Source: Flavobacteriales bacterium (GTDB taxonomy: Bacteria; Bacteroidota; Bacteroidia; Flavobacteriales_E; Vicingaceae). Taken from it: a stretch of DNA of 64,000 bases. The position numbers were made by a program, and so were the translations under genes. The notes under the pieces were generated by a model. The model was not told the DNA's origin and did no database searches. It saw only the letters and a program-made list of their open reading frames with translations. Below, piece after piece: positions 42,405-52,162 of this stretch; the first letter of the stretch is position 1; every line of letters begins with the position of its first letter. Where the stretch lies: the NCBI GenBank assembly GCA_013359255.1, contig JABWCF010000004.1, positions 62,001 through 126,000 on the forward strand, given 5' to 3'.

Positions 42405-44294
42405 TTAATGAATTATCTTTATAACCTTAAATTCTGTTCGTCTATTTTTCTGGTGTTCTTCGTCTGTGCAGTCTATGTTGTTTTTACAATGATTTACTAG
42501 TTTTGTTTCTCCATACCCTTTCGCTATAATTCTATCCTTGGCAATTCCCTGTGTTAAGATATATTCTACTGCTGCATGGGCTCTTTTATCGGATAATACC
42601 ATATTGTACCTATCGCTTGCTCTAGAATCGGTGTGTGAACTTAATTCCACCACTATAGTCGGATTGTCTTTCAGCAACTTGACTAATTTATCTAATTCGG
42701 GCTTAGCGTCTTCTCTTATAAACCATTTATCATAATCGTAGTATATATTTTCTATTACAATGGGTTTTTCTATTATCAACTCTTCTAGCATAAGATCTTT
42801 TACCATTTTTTCTGATATTTTTTTTCCTTCGGTGGATACCTTATCGGTAACAGTAAAAAAATCTTTCTTTTCGCCTTTTATTGAATAGGATGTTTGAGGA
42901 GAGAGTTTAAAACTATACTGTCCGTTTTTATCTGTTTTAAATTGTTCGGGCTTTCCTGTATATTGGTTAATTAAGGTTACTAAGGCTTCTGGCAATTTTG
43001 CACCCGTTTTTTTATTTTTAACTGTTCCGCTAAGCATAAAAGTAGGTGGATTTTTTGCAAATTCATAAATCCTGTCGTTTCCTTCTCCCCTACTCGATGA
43101 GAGAAATCCGGAGGAATCGCCAGGAAGTAATGAAAATCCAAAATCATCGCCTGATGAATTGAGCGGATAATTGAGGTTTTCTGGCGTAAGCCAACGGTTG
43201 TTTACTTTAGAAGTTATAAAAATGTCTAATCCGCCCATACTATTGTGGGCATCGGAAGAAAAATACAATGATTCATCGGAATGCATGTAGGGAAACATTT
43301 CGTTGCCGGGAGTATTTACTTCTTTGCCTAAGTTTACGGGCGTTCCCCATTTTCCATCTTCGAAGTACGATACCCATATATCGGTTCCTCCAATCCCACC
43401 GTGCATATCAGATATAAAATACATGGCATTATCATCGTGCGATAAGGTGGGATGGCCAACCGAATAGCTGTTGCTGTTGAAAGGCATTTCTGTAATATTT
43501 TTCCAGACACCGTTTACTAATTCCGCCCTATATATTTTTAAGTTATTTTCGTTGTGTTCGTTTTTATGCAGTTTTTTTCCCAGATAATTATTGCGTGTAA
43601 AATAAACTACGTTGCCGTCTTTGTTAAATACTGCAGGGCCTTCGTGGTATTTCCCATTAATATCCCCTTTCAGCAGAGTGGGTGAAATCCATTTCCCATC
43701 GGTATTTTTTTGGGTAAAATATAAGTCGAGATAAGAGTTGCCTGTCCAACTATTCGCTTTGGCTCCTGCACCCGCCTTTCTATCTCCGGAAAAAACAATA
43801 CCTTCATCAAGTGGAGTTGGACTGTAAATATTGGTAAAATCTTCTATTTTTATTTCGTTTAAAGTATAAAGTGTTGTATCTACATATCTATCGTTTACAG
43901 AGGCACACGAAGCATATAACATTCTTGCCACTACGTCTTCCGGATGGTTTTCCAGAAATTTTTTAAACCATGCTTTGGCTTCTTTATAATCTTGTTTTTG
44001 CATAAGAATGCGGGCGTAATTAAAAATATCGCCACAGTTGCTTTCTTCCAACAACACGGCATCAATGTAATGCTTTTCTGCATTGTTTATATCGTTAACG
44101 TAAACGTAGGTTCTGGCTAAATTTACCTTTGCCTGAGGAATAAATTTTTTTTCCAATGCCTTATTGTAGTGTGTTATAGCTGCTTGATATTCTTTTCTAT
44201 CAAATGCTTTATTTCCTTTTTTTAAGTGCATGTTTGCACACGATACCAATAATAAGCAAATGGCTAATAACCCTAATTTATTTTTTTTCGTCAT
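42405..44294 (-). CDS. PorE-like OmpA-family lipoprotein (T9SS-associated)
   Basis: 629 residues in the PorE layout: signal MTKKNKLGLLAICLLLVSC (lipid-anchored Cys19); TPR units (about 22-135); a PD40-type beta-propeller (about 150-420) with repeats such as GNVVYFTRNNYLGKK, NAMYFISDMHGGIGGTDIWV and ESLYFSSDAHNSMGGLDIFI; a carboxypeptidase-regulatory-like fold (about 430-510); and an OmpA_C domain (ELSSHTDSRASDRYNMVLSD; KNRRTEFKV) that binds peptidoglycan. PorE anchors the T9SS outer-membrane machinery and works with PorP. Here it is the last gene of an operon with a PorP/SprF-like gene (2-bp gap) and a T9SS cargo. Confidence 0.92.
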   Translation of the reverse strand: MTKKNKLGLLAICLLLVSCANMHLKKGNKAFDRKEYQAAITHYNKALEKKFIPQAKVNLARTYVYVNDINNAEKHYIDAVLLEESNCGDIFNYARILMQKQDYKEAKAWFKKFLENHPEDVVARMLYASCASVNDRYVDTTLYTLNEIKIEDFTNIYSPTPLDEGIVFSGDRKAGAGAKANSWTGNSYLDLYFTQKNTDGKWISPTLLKGDINGKYHEGPAVFNKDGNVVYFTRNNYLGKKLHKNEHNENNLKIYRAELVNGVWKNITEMPFNSNSYSVGHPTLSHDDNAMYFISDMHGGIGGTDIWVSYFEDGKWGTPVNLGKEVNTPGNEMFPYMHSDESLYFSSDAHNSMGGLDIFITSKVNNRWLTPENLNYPLNSSGDDFGFSLLPGDSSGFLSSSRGEGNDRIYEFAKNPPTFMLSGTVKNKKTGAKLPEALVTLINQYTGKPEQFKTDKNGQYSFKLSPQTSYSIKGEKKDFFTVTDKVSTEGKKISEKMVKDLMLEELIIEKPIVIENIYYDYDKWFIREDAKPELDKLVKLLKDNPTIVVELSSHTDSRASDRYNMVLSDKRAHAAVEYILTQGIAKDRIIAKGYGETKLVNHCKNNIDCTDEEHQKNRRTEFKVIKIIH

Positions 44295-44296
44295 AA

Positions 44297-45220
44297 CTAA
44301 AAGAATCTTGGTGTTTTAACTGTAATAAAATCTTTGCCGAAATCGTAGCCTATCATAATTTCATGGCTACCCATATTATAATTTTTCATTTTTGAAACGG
44401 TAAAATCGTAGGCATATCCTACTCTGAATCGTTGGTTTGCCTGATACTCAATAATTCCAACAACTGCATCGTTGCTTCTGTAAGAAACTCCAATCCATAT
44501 CATATCCTTAAACATAGAACTCATGGTTATATCAACTTCGGCCGGAGCGTTTGTAACATATTTAACCAACATAGATGGTTTAAATTTAACTGTTTCACTA
44601 ACTTCAAACACGTAGCCGGTTGTAAAAAACAGATGCCGCCTAAGAAATGAAGCTTTATTTAAATCTACATTAAAAGAATAGGCATGATCGTAGGCCAACA
44701 ACGTAGGAATTGAAAGTCCTGCATAAAATTTTTCGGTATAGTAGTAAGAACCGAATCCAAAACGGGGCACAAACTGGCTAACTGCTCCTTGCAGATATAC
44801 CTGATCGTTTTTATCCCAATATTTTAAATCACCAAAATCTGCGTTGTAATTAGAAAAACCCGCTTTTATTCCAAAAGATAATTTAGCATTTTCACTTACT
44901 TGCAAATGATAGGCATAATTTCCATACACATCGGTTTTATTGGTAATTCCAATTCGGTCATTAACTGCCACAAGTCCTATTCCCATTTTATTATTTGCAA
45001 TAGGACCATCTACTGAAACTATTCCGGTTTTGGGTGCTCCTTCAAAATTTACCCATTGATTTCTGTAAAGCAACGAAGCACTAAAGTACTTGTGGCTTCC
45101 GGCATAGGCCGGATTAATAAACAAGCCATTAAACATATACTGGCTTATCATGGTTTCCTGCTGGGCATTGGTTTTCAGTGCAAAAATGCTAAGCAGAATA
45201 AATAAAATTTTTGTTTTCAT
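44297..45220 (-). CDS. PorP/SprF-family outer-membrane protein
   Basis: 307 residues: signal peptide MKTKILFILLSIFALKTNA, then the family opening QQETMISQYMFNGLFINPAY followed by AGSHKYFSASLLYRNQWVNF, and a series of amphipathic beta-strands ending in VKTPRFF. Family members are outer-membrane barrels. SprF is needed for delivery of the adhesin SprB in Flavobacterium, and PorP for T9SS function in Porphyromonas. Placed 40 bp after a SprB-repeat gene with a type B sorting domain, this is most likely the dedicated partner for its surface display. Confidence 0.93.
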   Translation of the reverse strand: MKTKILFILLSIFALKTNAQQETMISQYMFNGLFINPAYAGSHKYFSASLLYRNQWVNFEGAPKTGIVSVDGPIANNKMGIGLVAVNDRIGITNKTDVYGNYAYHLQVSENAKLSFGIKAGFSNYNADFGDLKYWDKNDQVYLQGAVSQFVPRFGFGSYYYTEKFYAGLSIPTLLAYDHAYSFNVDLNKASFLRRHLFFTTGYVFEVSETVKFKPSMLVKYVTNAPAEVDITMSSMFKDMIWIGVSYRSNDAVVGIIEYQANQRFRVGYAYDFTVSKMKNYNMGSHEIMIGYDFGKDFITVKTPRFF

Positions 45221-45260
45221 AGTGTATGTTTTGTATTATCTATGTGTATTACTATATCTA

Positions 45261-48200
45261 TTATCTTCTCAAATCTATGTAACCTGTTAAAGTAATATCT
45301 TCTCCATTAATTTTTAAAATGGCGAAATACGTTCCATCAGGCAATGGTTTTCCATTATTGTTTACTCCATTCCACTGATTGGCGTATCCACTAATGCTGT
45401 ACACCTGATTACCCCATCTGTTAAAAATGGTCAGCACATTATCCGGATAGGCTTCTATTCCTTTGATTACAAAATAATCGTTACTACCATCAGCGTTTGG
45501 AGTAAAACCGGTGGGCATTTCTAAAATATTTGGCTCTGTTAATGTAAAGGTACGTGCCAGTATACATCCCTTACTATCGGTTACGGTTAGTGTATATGCC
45601 CCTGCATATAAGTTAAAGAGATCTTCTTTCGTTTCTCCATTCGACCATACGTAGGTGTATGAAGGTGTACCACCGGTTACTGTTATCTCAATAAATCCAT
45701 CACTAGCCCCTGTTGCCGATATATTAAACTGATTGAAATAAGATGAAATATTTGCATCAATCGATAAAGAATCTGGTTCTCCAACAGTAAATGTGTCGGA
45801 AAAAGTGCAATTATTAGCATCGGTAACAAGCACAAAATATTTTCCGGCATTAATCTGTAATAAATCTTCGGTAGTTGCCCCGTTAGACCATAGATATTGA
45901 TAAGGTTCTTTACCTTGAGATATACTTAAATTAATTCCTCCTGTATAAGATTCAAAACAGAGTGCATTATACACTTCTGTTGAAACAGTTAAATTAGAAG
46001 ACCAAACAATGGTATAAGAATCTGATTTAACACATCCATTTAAGTCTGTTACAATTACAGAGTAAGTACCGGCAAGAAGACCCGACAAATCTTCGGTGGT
46101 TGCAGAAGTACTCCACAGATAGTTGTATGGTAATGTTCCACCAGTAACTGTAATATCTATGCTTCCGCTATCTACTCCGTTGCATGTAATGTTACTTACG
46201 GAAGCAACTATAAATAAAGAATCAGGTTGGGTTATGTTTATGCTTGCCGTATCTGAACAACCATTTACATCGGTTATGGTAACGATGTACACCCCTGCAG
46301 AAATATTGCTTAAAGCAGGTGTAGTTGCGTTATTATTCCACAAATACGTATATCCTCCAGTTCCGCCTACAGCAGAAGAATTGGCACTACCATTATTGCT
46401 GCCGTAACAACTTATATGCTGCCCATTATAATTGGAAGTTATTATAGCACTAGCAACTAGCGAATCGGGTTGTGTTAATGTTACGGAAGATGTATCGGCA
46501 CAACCATTAGCATCAGTTACAGTAACAAGATAAGTACCGGCCCCTATAGCATTTAAACTACTTTGTGTAGAACCGTTATTCCATAAATAAGTATATGCCA
46601 AAGTACCCCCTAATGTTAAAGTTGATACGCTACCATCAGATAGACCAAAACAACTAATATGCTGCCCGTTATAATTTGAAGTAATGGTTGCTGTAATCGT
46701 TAAGGTATCGGGTTGTGTTAAAACAATGAAAGAAGAATCTATACACCCATTTACATCTGTTACAATTACTTTAAATAAGCCTGTATCAAGAGAATTTATG
46801 GCAGGCGTGGTAGCACCATTACTCCAACTGTATGAATAGGCTTGTGTTCCTCCTATAACCGTTACATTGGCCGAGCCATCTTTGAATCCATAACATGAAA
46901 TATTTTTCCCGTTATAGTTTGATGTGATTGTGGCTATAGCAACCAACGAATCGGGCTGGGTAATGACAACCGAGGCGGAGTCTACACAATTATTTGCATC
47001 GGCAACAAGCACTATATATGTTCCGGTCAGCACACCGGTTAACGTATCTAAGGTAGTTCCGTTACTCCATAAATAACTATACGGTTGTGTGCCATCGGAA
47101 ACTACTACATCTGCACTACCATCAGCGTTTCCAAAGCAACTAATGGTTTGGCCATTATAATTTGAAGTTACCCATGCCGACACGTTCAGTTTAGTTGGCG
47201 AAGTAATTGTTATGGAAGTTGTATCTTCACATCCGTTAACATCTGTTACCGTTAAAAGATATGTTCCGCTACCTACATTGGTTAAAGTATCCATTGTGCT
47301 TCCGTTCGACCATAGATAGGAATAAGGTTCAGTTCCTCCGATGGTTACTGACCCGGCAGAACCATTTGAAGAACCAAAACAAGCCACTCCGTACCCATTA
47401 AAATTACTCGTAACAAAAGCAGCAACCTGCAAAGAATCGGGCTGCTTTACCAGTTCCATAATATTTGCCGTACAAGCGTTTAAGTCTGTAATTTGTAAAG
47501 TGTATTGTCCGCTTGGAATATTTAATAAATCTTGTGTAGTTGCACCTGTATTCCATAGATAGTTGTACGGAGGCATGCCACCTGCAACCGATACATCAAT
47601 ATTCCCGTCAGATAATCCAAAACAAGAAACATCATTCTTAAAACTTGAGGCCGTTAACAATGTTGGTTGTAAAATAGTTGTGTTTCCGCCCATCTGACAT
47701 CCATTGGCATCTGTTACTACTACAGCATACAAACCTGTGTCAAGCCCAATTAAATCTTCAGCATTGCTTCCATTACTCCAACTGAACTGATAAGGAAAAG
47801 TGCCGCCAAGCACAGTCAATTCAATCGTTCCATTCAGGTATCCAAAACAAGTTACATGTTTAGGCGATAAACCGATACTTAAAGGCGATGGAGCGGTAAT
47901 GGTAAAAGTTTTTAGTGTTATACAATTTCTGTTGTCTGTAACCTGAACCCAATAGTTGCCTGCCGAAAGATTTGTTACAAAAGAAGATGTGCTGCCCGTA
48001 CTCCATAAAAAAGTATAAGGGGGCAAGCCAAAAGAAGGTAAGGCAACTGCCGAACCCGTAGACGAACCCGCACAAGTTACATGATTAACGGCAATATCTA
48101 CAATTAAATTCGGACATGGAGGTTCTAATATGGTTACACTATCTATAGCAGTGCAATTATTAAAATCGGTAACCACAACCGAGTACGTTCCTGCAAATAG

Positions 48201-50273
48201 ATTGCTCGCTGTTTGATTGGTAGAACCATTGCTCCATAAAAAATTATAAACAGGTGTTCCTCCAAAGGGGTTTACTGTAGCTGAACCATCGTTTCCGCCT
48301 TGTGTAGTTACATTGGTAGAGGTTATTACATTATACAATTTGCTGGGTTGGGTTATGGTTGCCGTGCCGGTCTGAATACAACCATTGGCATCAATAACGG
48401 TTACGGTGTAGGTTCCAACTCCTAAATATTTTATGGTGTCGGTAGTTTGTCCACCCGGCTGCCATAAATAGTTGTATGGGGCCAATCCTCCGGAAGGAAC
48501 AGCCGCAGCATACGTACCCATATCGCCAATGCCTCCATAACAAGCAATGTTTGTATTGGTTACGGATAAACTAAAACCATTGCACGCCAAATTATTTACT
48601 ACCACACTACCGGTTATTACACATCCATTAGCATCGGTTACACTTACCGTATGTATTCCGTAACAAAGATTTGTTGCAGTTGCTGTTACTTTTCCAGATG
48701 GCATCCATAAGTAAGAATATGGTGACACTCCCCCAGTTATAATAGCTGTTGCAGAACCATTACATGTTCCATTATCTAACGTAGTGCTAAACGAAAGCGT
48801 AAGAGGTGAAGGTTCAATAACAACCGAAGTAGCTGTTTTTGATACACAACCATTTACATCGGTAACGTAAACGCTATATACCCCTTGCAAAACGTTAATT
48901 GAACTGCTCGTTTCACCCGTATTCCACGAATAGACATAAGGAGCATTACCTCCATTTATAGTAGGTGTAAGCGATACGCTATCTCCGGTACAGGCAAGCG
49001 ATACATTTCCAAGCGATACATCTATTGTATCCATTATTGTTACAAGTAATGTATCAGATTTATTAGTACATCCTCCTCCGCTTCCGGTTGATGTAAGTAT
49101 AAGCGAAACTGAGCCATTAGATATATCGTTGATAGAAGGCATATAACTAGCATTTAAAAAAGAAGGACCGGGGTTAAACACCCCGCTACCGGTACTTGCC
49201 CAAATCCCCGTATTAGAATTTTGTATGTTTCCATTTAGATACACCAATGGATTGTTGGCACATTTCAATTGGTCTGCACCTGCATTAACTATAGGTATTT
49301 GCCCTTGTGTTACAGGAATAGAAATTTGATACCCGGGGCAAGAATTGGAGTTGTATAAGCCATCTCTTACCTCAAGTGTATATGTTGTTGGTGTGGTAGC
49401 AAAATATGTGCTACCGGTTGCTAAAACTGTTCCTCCACTGTTTTTCCAATAATAAGTGTAATTTCCATCTCCACCTATTCCTGTGGCAGTTAACATTACT
49501 CCGCTGCCCGGACCTATGTTACAAAATGAAGCAGGATTAGGATTAGCACTTACTTTTAATGAGTCGTAAATAAAAACTCTTACCGTATCTTTTACTTGTA
49601 AAAGAAAACCACAAAAAGAGGCTAAAGGAAAACCTGTTATTTCATAATCTACATACGAAGGGGCATTAGAATCCGGGGTTACAACGGGTTCCAAACAATT
49701 TGTATTACAACTTAAATATCCGTTGTATTGCCCTTGTGTACCAGGAAACACAGATGTCCAAGACACCGTATTTTGTTCAAAACCGATGGCTTCCAACTTT
49801 GCAGAGCATCCTTTTCTTACAGAAACATCTTGCAACGGCAGGGGCTTAGATATCGATTTGATTCTATATATATTGGCATTGTTACCCGGTTTACAAAAAG
49901 TAACAATGTGAGGCCCTACACCGGTTAAACATACAGGTTTACCCACTGGAGTTTGATTACCGCAATTTACAAAGTAATATTCCGAACCATATGCAATAGC
50001 CCCGGTTACCATGTCTAACTCAATGGCTACCGCTGCTGTATCAAGTGTTACCTCAAAGGTTATGCATTGTGTATTTTGAGGAACACCGCAGCATTGGCTA
50101 TTTCTACTTAAATTGGGCGAATACCAAACACTATCAGGTGTGCCACTTAAATTGACTACATAATACGTTGAGTTTGTATTACACTGCGGGTAAGGGTTTA
50201 CCGGAAGTAATTGCCCGAAAGAAAAATGGTTTAAACCAACCAATAAAACGAATAAAATTGCTACTTTCCTCAT
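45261..50273 (-). CDS. Giant SprB-repeat surface protein with type B T9SS sorting domain
   Basis: 1670 residues: signal peptide MRKVAILFVLLVGLNHFSFG; an N-terminal region of about 400 residues with paired cysteines; then about 15 tandem SprB-type repeats of 72-81 residues (DNA about 45530-49035), each with an xSCFGxxDGSxxV half, a GGTxPYxYLWSNGxTT core and a GTYxVTVTDxNGC end. The chain closes with the gliding-motility-associated C-terminal domain (PTGFTPNADGSNDYFVIKGI; LTIFNRWGNQVY; LPDGTYFAIL), the type B T9SS signal. SprB-like adhesins move along the surface during gliding or mediate attachment. ATG 50273 is chosen over an upstream TTG because it begins the signal peptide. It heads the operon with PorP/SprF-like and PorE-like genes. 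Confidence 0.92.
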   Translation of the reverse strand: MRKVAILFVLLVGLNHFSFGQLLPVNPYPQCNTNSTYYVVNLSGTPDSVWYSPNLSRNSQCCGVPQNTQCITFEVTLDTAAVAIELDMVTGAIAYGSEYYFVNCGNQTPVGKPVCLTGVGPHIVTFCKPGNNANIYRIKSISKPLPLQDVSVRKGCSAKLEAIGFEQNTVSWTSVFPGTQGQYNGYLSCNTNCLEPVVTPDSNAPSYVDYEITGFPLASFCGFLLQVKDTVRVFIYDSLKVSANPNPASFCNIGPGSGVMLTATGIGGDGNYTYYWKNSGGTVLATGSTYFATTPTTYTLEVRDGLYNSNSCPGYQISIPVTQGQIPIVNAGADQLKCANNPLVYLNGNIQNSNTGIWASTGSGVFNPGPSFLNASYMPSINDISNGSVSLILTSTGSGGGCTNKSDTLLVTIMDTIDVSLGNVSLACTGDSVSLTPTINGGNAPYVYSWNTGETSSSINVLQGVYSVYVTDVNGCVSKTATSVVIEPSPLTLSFSTTLDNGTCNGSATAIITGGVSPYSYLWMPSGKVTATATNLCYGIHTVSVTDANGCVITGSVVVNNLACNGFSLSVTNTNIACYGGIGDMGTYAAAVPSGGLAPYNYLWQPGGQTTDTIKYLGVGTYTVTVIDANGCIQTGTATITQPSKLYNVITSTNVTTQGGNDGSATVNPFGGTPVYNFLWSNGSTNQTASNLFAGTYSVVVTDFNNCTAIDSVTILEPPCPNLIVDIAVNHVTCAGSSTGSAVALPSFGLPPYTFLWSTGSTSSFVTNLSAGNYWVQVTDNRNCITLKTFTITAPSPLSIGLSPKHVTCFGYLNGTIELTVLGGTFPYQFSWSNGSNAEDLIGLDTGLYAVVVTDANGCQMGGNTTILQPTLLTASSFKNDVSCFGLSDGNIDVSVAGGMPPYNYLWNTGATTQDLLNIPSGQYTLQITDLNACTANIMELVKQPDSLQVAAFVTSNFNGYGVACFGSSNGSAGSVTIGGTEPYSYLWSNGSTMDTLTNVGSGTYLLTVTDVNGCEDTTSITITSPTKLNVSAWVTSNYNGQTISCFGNADGSADVVVSDGTQPYSYLWSNGTTLDTLTGVLTGTYIVLVADANNCVDSASVVITQPDSLVAIATITSNYNGKNISCYGFKDGSANVTVIGGTQAYSYSWSNGATTPAINSLDTGLFKVIVTDVNGCIDSSFIVLTQPDTLTITATITSNYNGQHISCFGLSDGSVSTLTLGGTLAYTYLWNNGSTQSSLNAIGAGTYLVTVTDANGCADTSSVTLTQPDSLVASAIITSNYNGQHISCYGSNNGSANSSAVGGTGGYTYLWNNNATTPALSNISAGVYIVTITDVNGCSDTASINITQPDSLFIVASVSNITCNGVDSGSIDITVTGGTLPYNYLWSTSATTEDLSGLLAGTYSVIVTDLNGCVKSDSYTIVWSSNLTVSTEVYNALCFESYTGGINLSISQGKEPYQYLWSNGATTEDLLQINAGKYFVLVTDANNCTFSDTFTVGEPDSLSIDANISSYFNQFNISATGASDGFIEITVTGGTPSYTYVWSNGETKEDLFNLYAGAYTLTVTDSKGCILARTFTLTEPNILEMPTGFTPNADGSNDYFVIKGIEAYPDNVLTIFNRWGNQVYSISGYANQWNGVNNNGKPLPDGTYFAILKINGEDITLTGYIDLRR
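46209..47423 (-). repeat. Five tandem 243-bp coding repeats in the SprB-like gene
   Basis: Within the repeat array, five consecutive units (81 codons each) have identical length. The marker encoding NGQH/NGKN before the conserved cysteine recurs at 46422, 46665, 46908, 47151 and 47394, exactly 243 bp apart. Each unit starts near TSNYNGQxISC and ends QPDSL. The other ten repeats are 72-80 residues long and more diverged, so these five look like recent duplications. Confidence 0.9.
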
Positions 50274-50391
50274 ATACTCCAAATTAATATGGGACAAATT
50301 ACGCTTAATGGATTTTAGAAATAACTGATATTTTTCAGAAATGGCTATGTTTTTTCACAAACGCAAATATGATTGTTATCAAGAGTATGTA

Positions 50392-50949
50392 TTAAATATT
50401 GCTTTTCTTCTTATTTAAATAGGAAAACATAATTACATCAAAAGTAAAGTGGGCAGATGTTGCAGCCCAAATACCAAAATTCGAAAATAAGTATCCAAAA
50501 CCAGCCGAGATAAAAACCATGTATATGCCATAAATACTAAGTTTCCAATCAAAAGGATTTAAATAACCGTGTATTGCCACAAAAACAATTGCCACCGGCC
50601 ATAAACCAAACAAAGGTTGCAAAGCTCCCCTAAACAGTATTTCTTCTCCAATGCCGGCACAAAAGGATAGAAATACTATTTCTTTTTTGCTAAGATTGAT
50701 GGAATTTATTAATTCCGAATAATAATTATTGGTTTCTATTAGAAAAGGTAAACGAACTATTGTCACAGCTAGTAAGCCTGCTCCTGCACCAAAACTCAAT
50801 CCAAACATTAATTGTGTTGCCGCTGTAGCACACCCCATAAAATGCTGTTCAACCGATGGATTAACCCACCAGTAGATAAACAAACATCCGATAGTACTGA
50901 AAACCAAAAGAGTAAACCAACCCAATAATATAATAGTTCTTCTATTCAT
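50392..50949 (-). CDS. CPBP-family intramembrane glutamic endopeptidase
   Basis: 185 residues with five or six hydrophobic spans. The CPBP (CAAX protease and bacteriocin-processing) motifs are present: GEEILFRGALQ (EExxxR, about 95-105), then FVAIHGYL with the first conserved His, and ATSAHFTFDVIMF with the second. The family cleaves within membranes; eukaryotic Rce1 processes CAAX proteins, while bacterial members have varied or unknown substrates. It stands alone between the SprB-like operon and the tandem lipoproteins, and no bacteriocin gene is adjacent. Confidence 0.87.
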   Translation of the reverse strand: MNRRTIILLGWFTLLVFSTIGCLFIYWWVNPSVEQHFMGCATAATQLMFGLSFGAGAGLLAVTIVRLPFLIETNNYYSELINSINLSKKEIVFLSFCAGIGEEILFRGALQPLFGLWPVAIVFVAIHGYLNPFDWKLSIYGIYMVFISAGFGYLFSNFGIWAATSAHFTFDVIMFSYLNKKKSNI

Positions 50950-51057
50950 ATTGCTAAATTATCTGTTTTTTTACACGGAAAATATTCTTCAGTAATTTAA
51001 ATTCTACTCTATAATTATAGAGAATTATTATTATTTTTTTATCTTTACAATCTACAT

Positions 51058-51065
51058 TACCTTTG
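51058..51065 (+). promoter_or_regulatory. Promoter box TACCTTTG before lipoprotein paralog 1
   Basis: Exact TAnnTTTG match followed by C, 24 bp upstream of the ATG at 51090. Confidence 0.6.
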
Positions 51066-51089
51066 CTTTAAACTAAAAATATTTTAAAC

Positions 51090-51857
51090 ATGAAAAAATT
51101 AATTATTTCTGCAATTGCTATTATTGTCGTTGCAACCACTTTTACAGCTTGTAAAAAAGGAAGTGGAGACCCTGGACTCTCTTTAAAATCAAGAAAAGGT
51201 CGTGTAACCGGAGAATGGAAAGCCACTAAAATTGAAGTTAAATCCAACTCAAATAACACCTATTCTTCAGGAGGAAATTCTGACAACATGTCTTCCAACT
51301 CTACCATGAAGGCTGAAAACGGAACAGCAACCTATTCTTCTACTGAAAATGACAATGGAGATATTACTACTGTAAATCTAACAGGTACCGTTGAATATAC
51401 AATTACCTTTGAAAAAGACGGAAGTTACAAAGCAAAATTTACTCGTAATTTAAACGGCACCACAGTAAATAGTGGTAACAGCATTAACACAAAAGTAAAC
51501 TCAACAGAAGAAACGACCGGAGGGTGGAACTTTATTGGTGGACAGGAAAAAGATTACAAAAACAAAGAACGAATTCTGTTAAATATTTTAACTATTAAAG
51601 GATCTACTACAACCGACTATGATATACCTGGTACAGGTGTTTATTCTTCAAAAAGTGAAACAGACGAAACTACATCCAGTGGTGAAAATACTGAAATTTG
51701 GGTGCTTACTTCTTTAAAAAATAAATCAATTGAAGCTACCGGCTCAGGAAAATCTACCTACAAATACACAGACTCATATTCTTATATGGGTAACAATGGT
51801 TCCGGTACAGGCAACAATACCAGCGACTTTACTTTTACCATTACACTAGAACAATAA
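51090..51857 (+). CDS. Tandem lipoprotein paralog 1 (beta-rich, unknown function)
   Basis: 255 residues. Signal MKKLIISAIAIIVVATTFTA gives lipid-anchored Cys21, followed by KKGSGDPGLSLKSRKGRVTG, then EW. The mature part is Ser/Thr/Asn-rich with alternating strands (VEYTITFEKDGSYKAKF; GGWNFIGGQEKDYKNKERIL), resembling lipocalin-like lipoproteins of the phylum. It is paralogous to the gene at 52163: signal, tether and the WNFxG...DxKNKERIxLN block are shared, while the rest differs in length and sequence. It has its own promoter and terminator. Function unknown. Confidence 0.8.
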   Translation: MKKLIISAIAIIVVATTFTACKKGSGDPGLSLKSRKGRVTGEWKATKIEVKSNSNNTYSSGGNSDNMSSNSTMKAENGTATYSSTENDNGDITTVNLTGTVEYTITFEKDGSYKAKFTRNLNGTTVNSGNSINTKVNSTEETTGGWNFIGGQEKDYKNKERILLNILTIKGSTTTDYDIPGTGVYSSKSETDETTSSGENTEIWVLTSLKNKSIEATGSGKSTYKYTDSYSYMGNNGSGTGNNTSDFTFTITLEQ

Positions 51858-51888
51858 TACCCTAAGTAAAGCATATAAACATCTTTTA

Positions 51889-51920
51889 AAAAAAACTCCG
51901 GCAATACCGGAGTTTTTTTA
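51889..51920 (+). terminator. Terminator after lipoprotein paralog 1
   Basis: Stem aaaaactccgg / ccggagttttt (51891-51901, 51907-51917), loop caata, T run. Confidence 0.9.
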
Positions 51921-52086
51921 TTACCTACTAAAGGGTACGCATTGATTGGTATTTTAAATATCATGCAGTTGATTGTTAATAAAATTAAATTGTTTTATTT
52001 TATTAATAGACAACACATTAACATCAATATAAACAATTAATAAACAAAAAATAACTACAAAATTGTTCATAAACATTCCGTTTTTT
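51921..52086. other. AT-rich spacer between the paralogous lipoproteins
   Basis: The 305-bp gap holds the terminator above, this spacer and the promoter below. The spacer is very AT-rich and has no reading frame worth calling. It contains an inverted repeat ttaataaaat (51976-51985) / attttattaa (51997-52006), which may be chance in such sequence. Confidence 0.5.
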
Positions 52087-52116
52087 TTTGGAATAAAGAA
52101 AAAATAATTACTTTTG
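52087..52116 (+). promoter_or_regulatory. Promoter TTTG-N18-TACTTTTG before lipoprotein paralog 2
   Basis: Both elements of the Bacteroidota consensus are present: TTTG at 52087-52090 and TACTTTTG at 52109-52116, 18 bp apart. The ATG follows 46 bp downstream. One of the two clearest promoters in the window. Confidence 0.72.
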
Positions 52117-52162
52117 CCGCACTTAAAATTTAAAAACCAATAAAAACTAAAATTTGAACACT

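Noticed and set aside
45530-49035. Regular tandem repeats that could suggest a CRISPR or satellite array
   Set aside because: The units are 216-243 bp long, fully coding, and translate to SprB repeats, so this is a protein repeat array.
50392-50949. CPBP protease as part of a bacteriocin or immunity locus
   Set aside because: No bacteriocin precursor, ABC exporter or two-component system lies nearby.
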